NCBI GenBank assembly: GCA_003662715.1
Contig: QMYO01000166.1
Coordinates: 1 to 5,071, forward strand
DNA from: Candidatus Bathyarchaeota archaeon
Lineage (GTDB): Archaea; Thermoproteota; Bathyarchaeia; Bathyarchaeales; Bathyarchaeaceae
DNA: 5,071 nt
Direction of reading: 5' to 3'
Below the pieces are notes generated by a model that did not search any database, was not told where the DNA came from, and saw nothing but the letters and a program-made list of their open reading frames with translations. The position numbers and the translations under genes were made by a program. Below, one piece after another: positions 4,518-5,071 of this stretch (positions within the stretch are counted from its first letter, which is position 1; each line of letters begins with the position of its first letter).

Positions 4518-5071
4518 CTATCTTGGAATCACCCAAACCTCCGGTTCAGGCTTCATTTCCACTGTAGCATATAATGCAAGAGCTGTCGCCCAAAACACGT
4601 CGTCATGTGTGCCTTTTGGATGGCTGAAGGCTATGTTTCCGTCTTTGCGTAGCTCAAACCTCTCCACGTTCAGCTCCGTAACATATTCGCCTTGGTAAGG
4701 CTTATTCCACTTGAAATAGGGGAACCAGAACTGGCCGTTAATCATCCTTTGCTTAAGAAGGCTAGCCATCTCCTGCTTACGCGGCAAAGTGAAAGTTACG
4801 CCTTCCACGTTGTCGATTTCCGCGTTAATCATATCCTCAACAATGTAGTCGCCGACACCTGTCATATCCACACGTATCTTGTTGAAGCCTCCCCAACGGT
4901 CCTGCAAGGCTTTAATGTAGCCTATCACCGCTGCATAGCTTGTTTCCAACGGCCAAATCTTCAAATGTCTAAGCAGAAACTTGTTGTCAACTTTTTCGAT
5001 CACCACAAAGGCAGAATAATCTTGATGCTTGCCTAAGTCTAGACCCGCATAAAATTCGCCTTGCTGATAGC
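4518..5071 (-). CDS. terL: Terminase large subunit, C-terminal nuclease domain (5' end outside window)
   Basis: A partial gene: the frame stays open to the right edge, so 183 C-terminal residues are visible and the ATPase part lies beyond the window. An internal GTG at 5006 is not the true start. The visible part is the RNase H-like nuclease of a tailed-virus packaging terminase, which cuts concatemeric viral DNA at the portal. Seen in order: YAGLDLGKHQDYSAFVVIE with the first metal-binding Asp (visible residue 11), IRVDMTGVGDYI with Asp 68 and 74, KQEMASLLKQRM, and the closing THDDVFWATALALY with His155-Asp156-Asp157. The three acidic positions are intact. GC content (47-52% in counted blocks) is higher than in the genes on the left. 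The stop is followed 31 bases later by the broken nuclease gene. It shows that a head-tail virus or provirus contributed this segment; whether it is complete cannot be told. Confidence 0.85.
   Translation of the reverse strand, partial: YQQGEFYAGLDLGKHQDYSAFVVIEKVDNKFLLRHLKIWPLETSYAAVIGYIKALQDRWGGFNKIRVDMTGVGDYIVEDMINAEIDNVEGVTFTLPRKQEMASLLKQRMINGQFWFPYFKWNKPYQGEYVTELNVERFELRKDGNIAFSHPKGTHDDVFWATALALYATVEMKPEPEVWVIPR

Noticed and set aside
4692..5036. A 114-codon plus-strand open frame inside the terminase gene
   Set aside because: The opposite strand carries the complete set of terminase nuclease motifs, so this frame is a by-product.
1..5071. CRISPR arrays, tRNA or rRNA genes, and transposon terminal repeats
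   Set aside because: No regularly spaced repeats, no cloverleaf-like segments and no matching long terminal repeats were seen by eye. A tool-based scan could still find a weak case.

Overview
The window looks like an accessory region of an archaeal genome or archaeal provirus. Coding is dense. Several starts are TTG, and Shine-Dalgarno sites are of the GGTGA or AGGAGG type. TATA-like boxes lie about 26 bases before the predicted transcript starts, and leaders are very short. No bacterial -35/-10 promoter is evident. The source lineage cannot be named from the sequence alone. A terminase large-subunit C-terminus at the right edge shows that a tailed (head-tail) virus or provirus is present or was once present.

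Layout. On the left, reading leftward, is a 30-codon DUF3800-like N-terminal piece (614-706). A single in-frame TGA separates it from a PD-(D/E)XK-like nuclease with a zinc ribbon (47-607). A divergent promoter region (707-800) separates these from a rightward pair whose start and stop overlap: a DUF5131 (phage Gp37/Gp68-like) CX3CX2C protein (801-1709) and its usual partner, the methyltransferase-like three-Cys-motif partner TcmP (1706-2698). A second rightward unit follows, with its own TATA-like box: a proteasome-type N-terminal-threonine hydrolase (2854-3585) overlapping a 66-residue protein with an acidic tail (3578-3778). On the right, reading leftward, are the 3' part of a terminase large subunit (4518-5071), then a frame-disrupted second nuclease related to the left one (4030-4486), then a GC-rich nuclease-like tail fragment (3851-4096).

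Base composition is mosaic. Hand counts of 60-base blocks give about 47-55% GC in the terminase and in 3901-4080, but about 32-37% in blocks of the DUF5131 gene, the protease gene and 4081-4260. This suggests AT-rich cargo placed in a richer viral backbone.

The most interesting possibility is a compact accessory or defence-type cassette. A probable radical-SAM-like protein and methyltransferase pair, a standalone proteasome-like peptidase with a small partner, and flanking related nucleases all sit beside a terminase. Each family assignment rests on motifs. Their joint function is inference.
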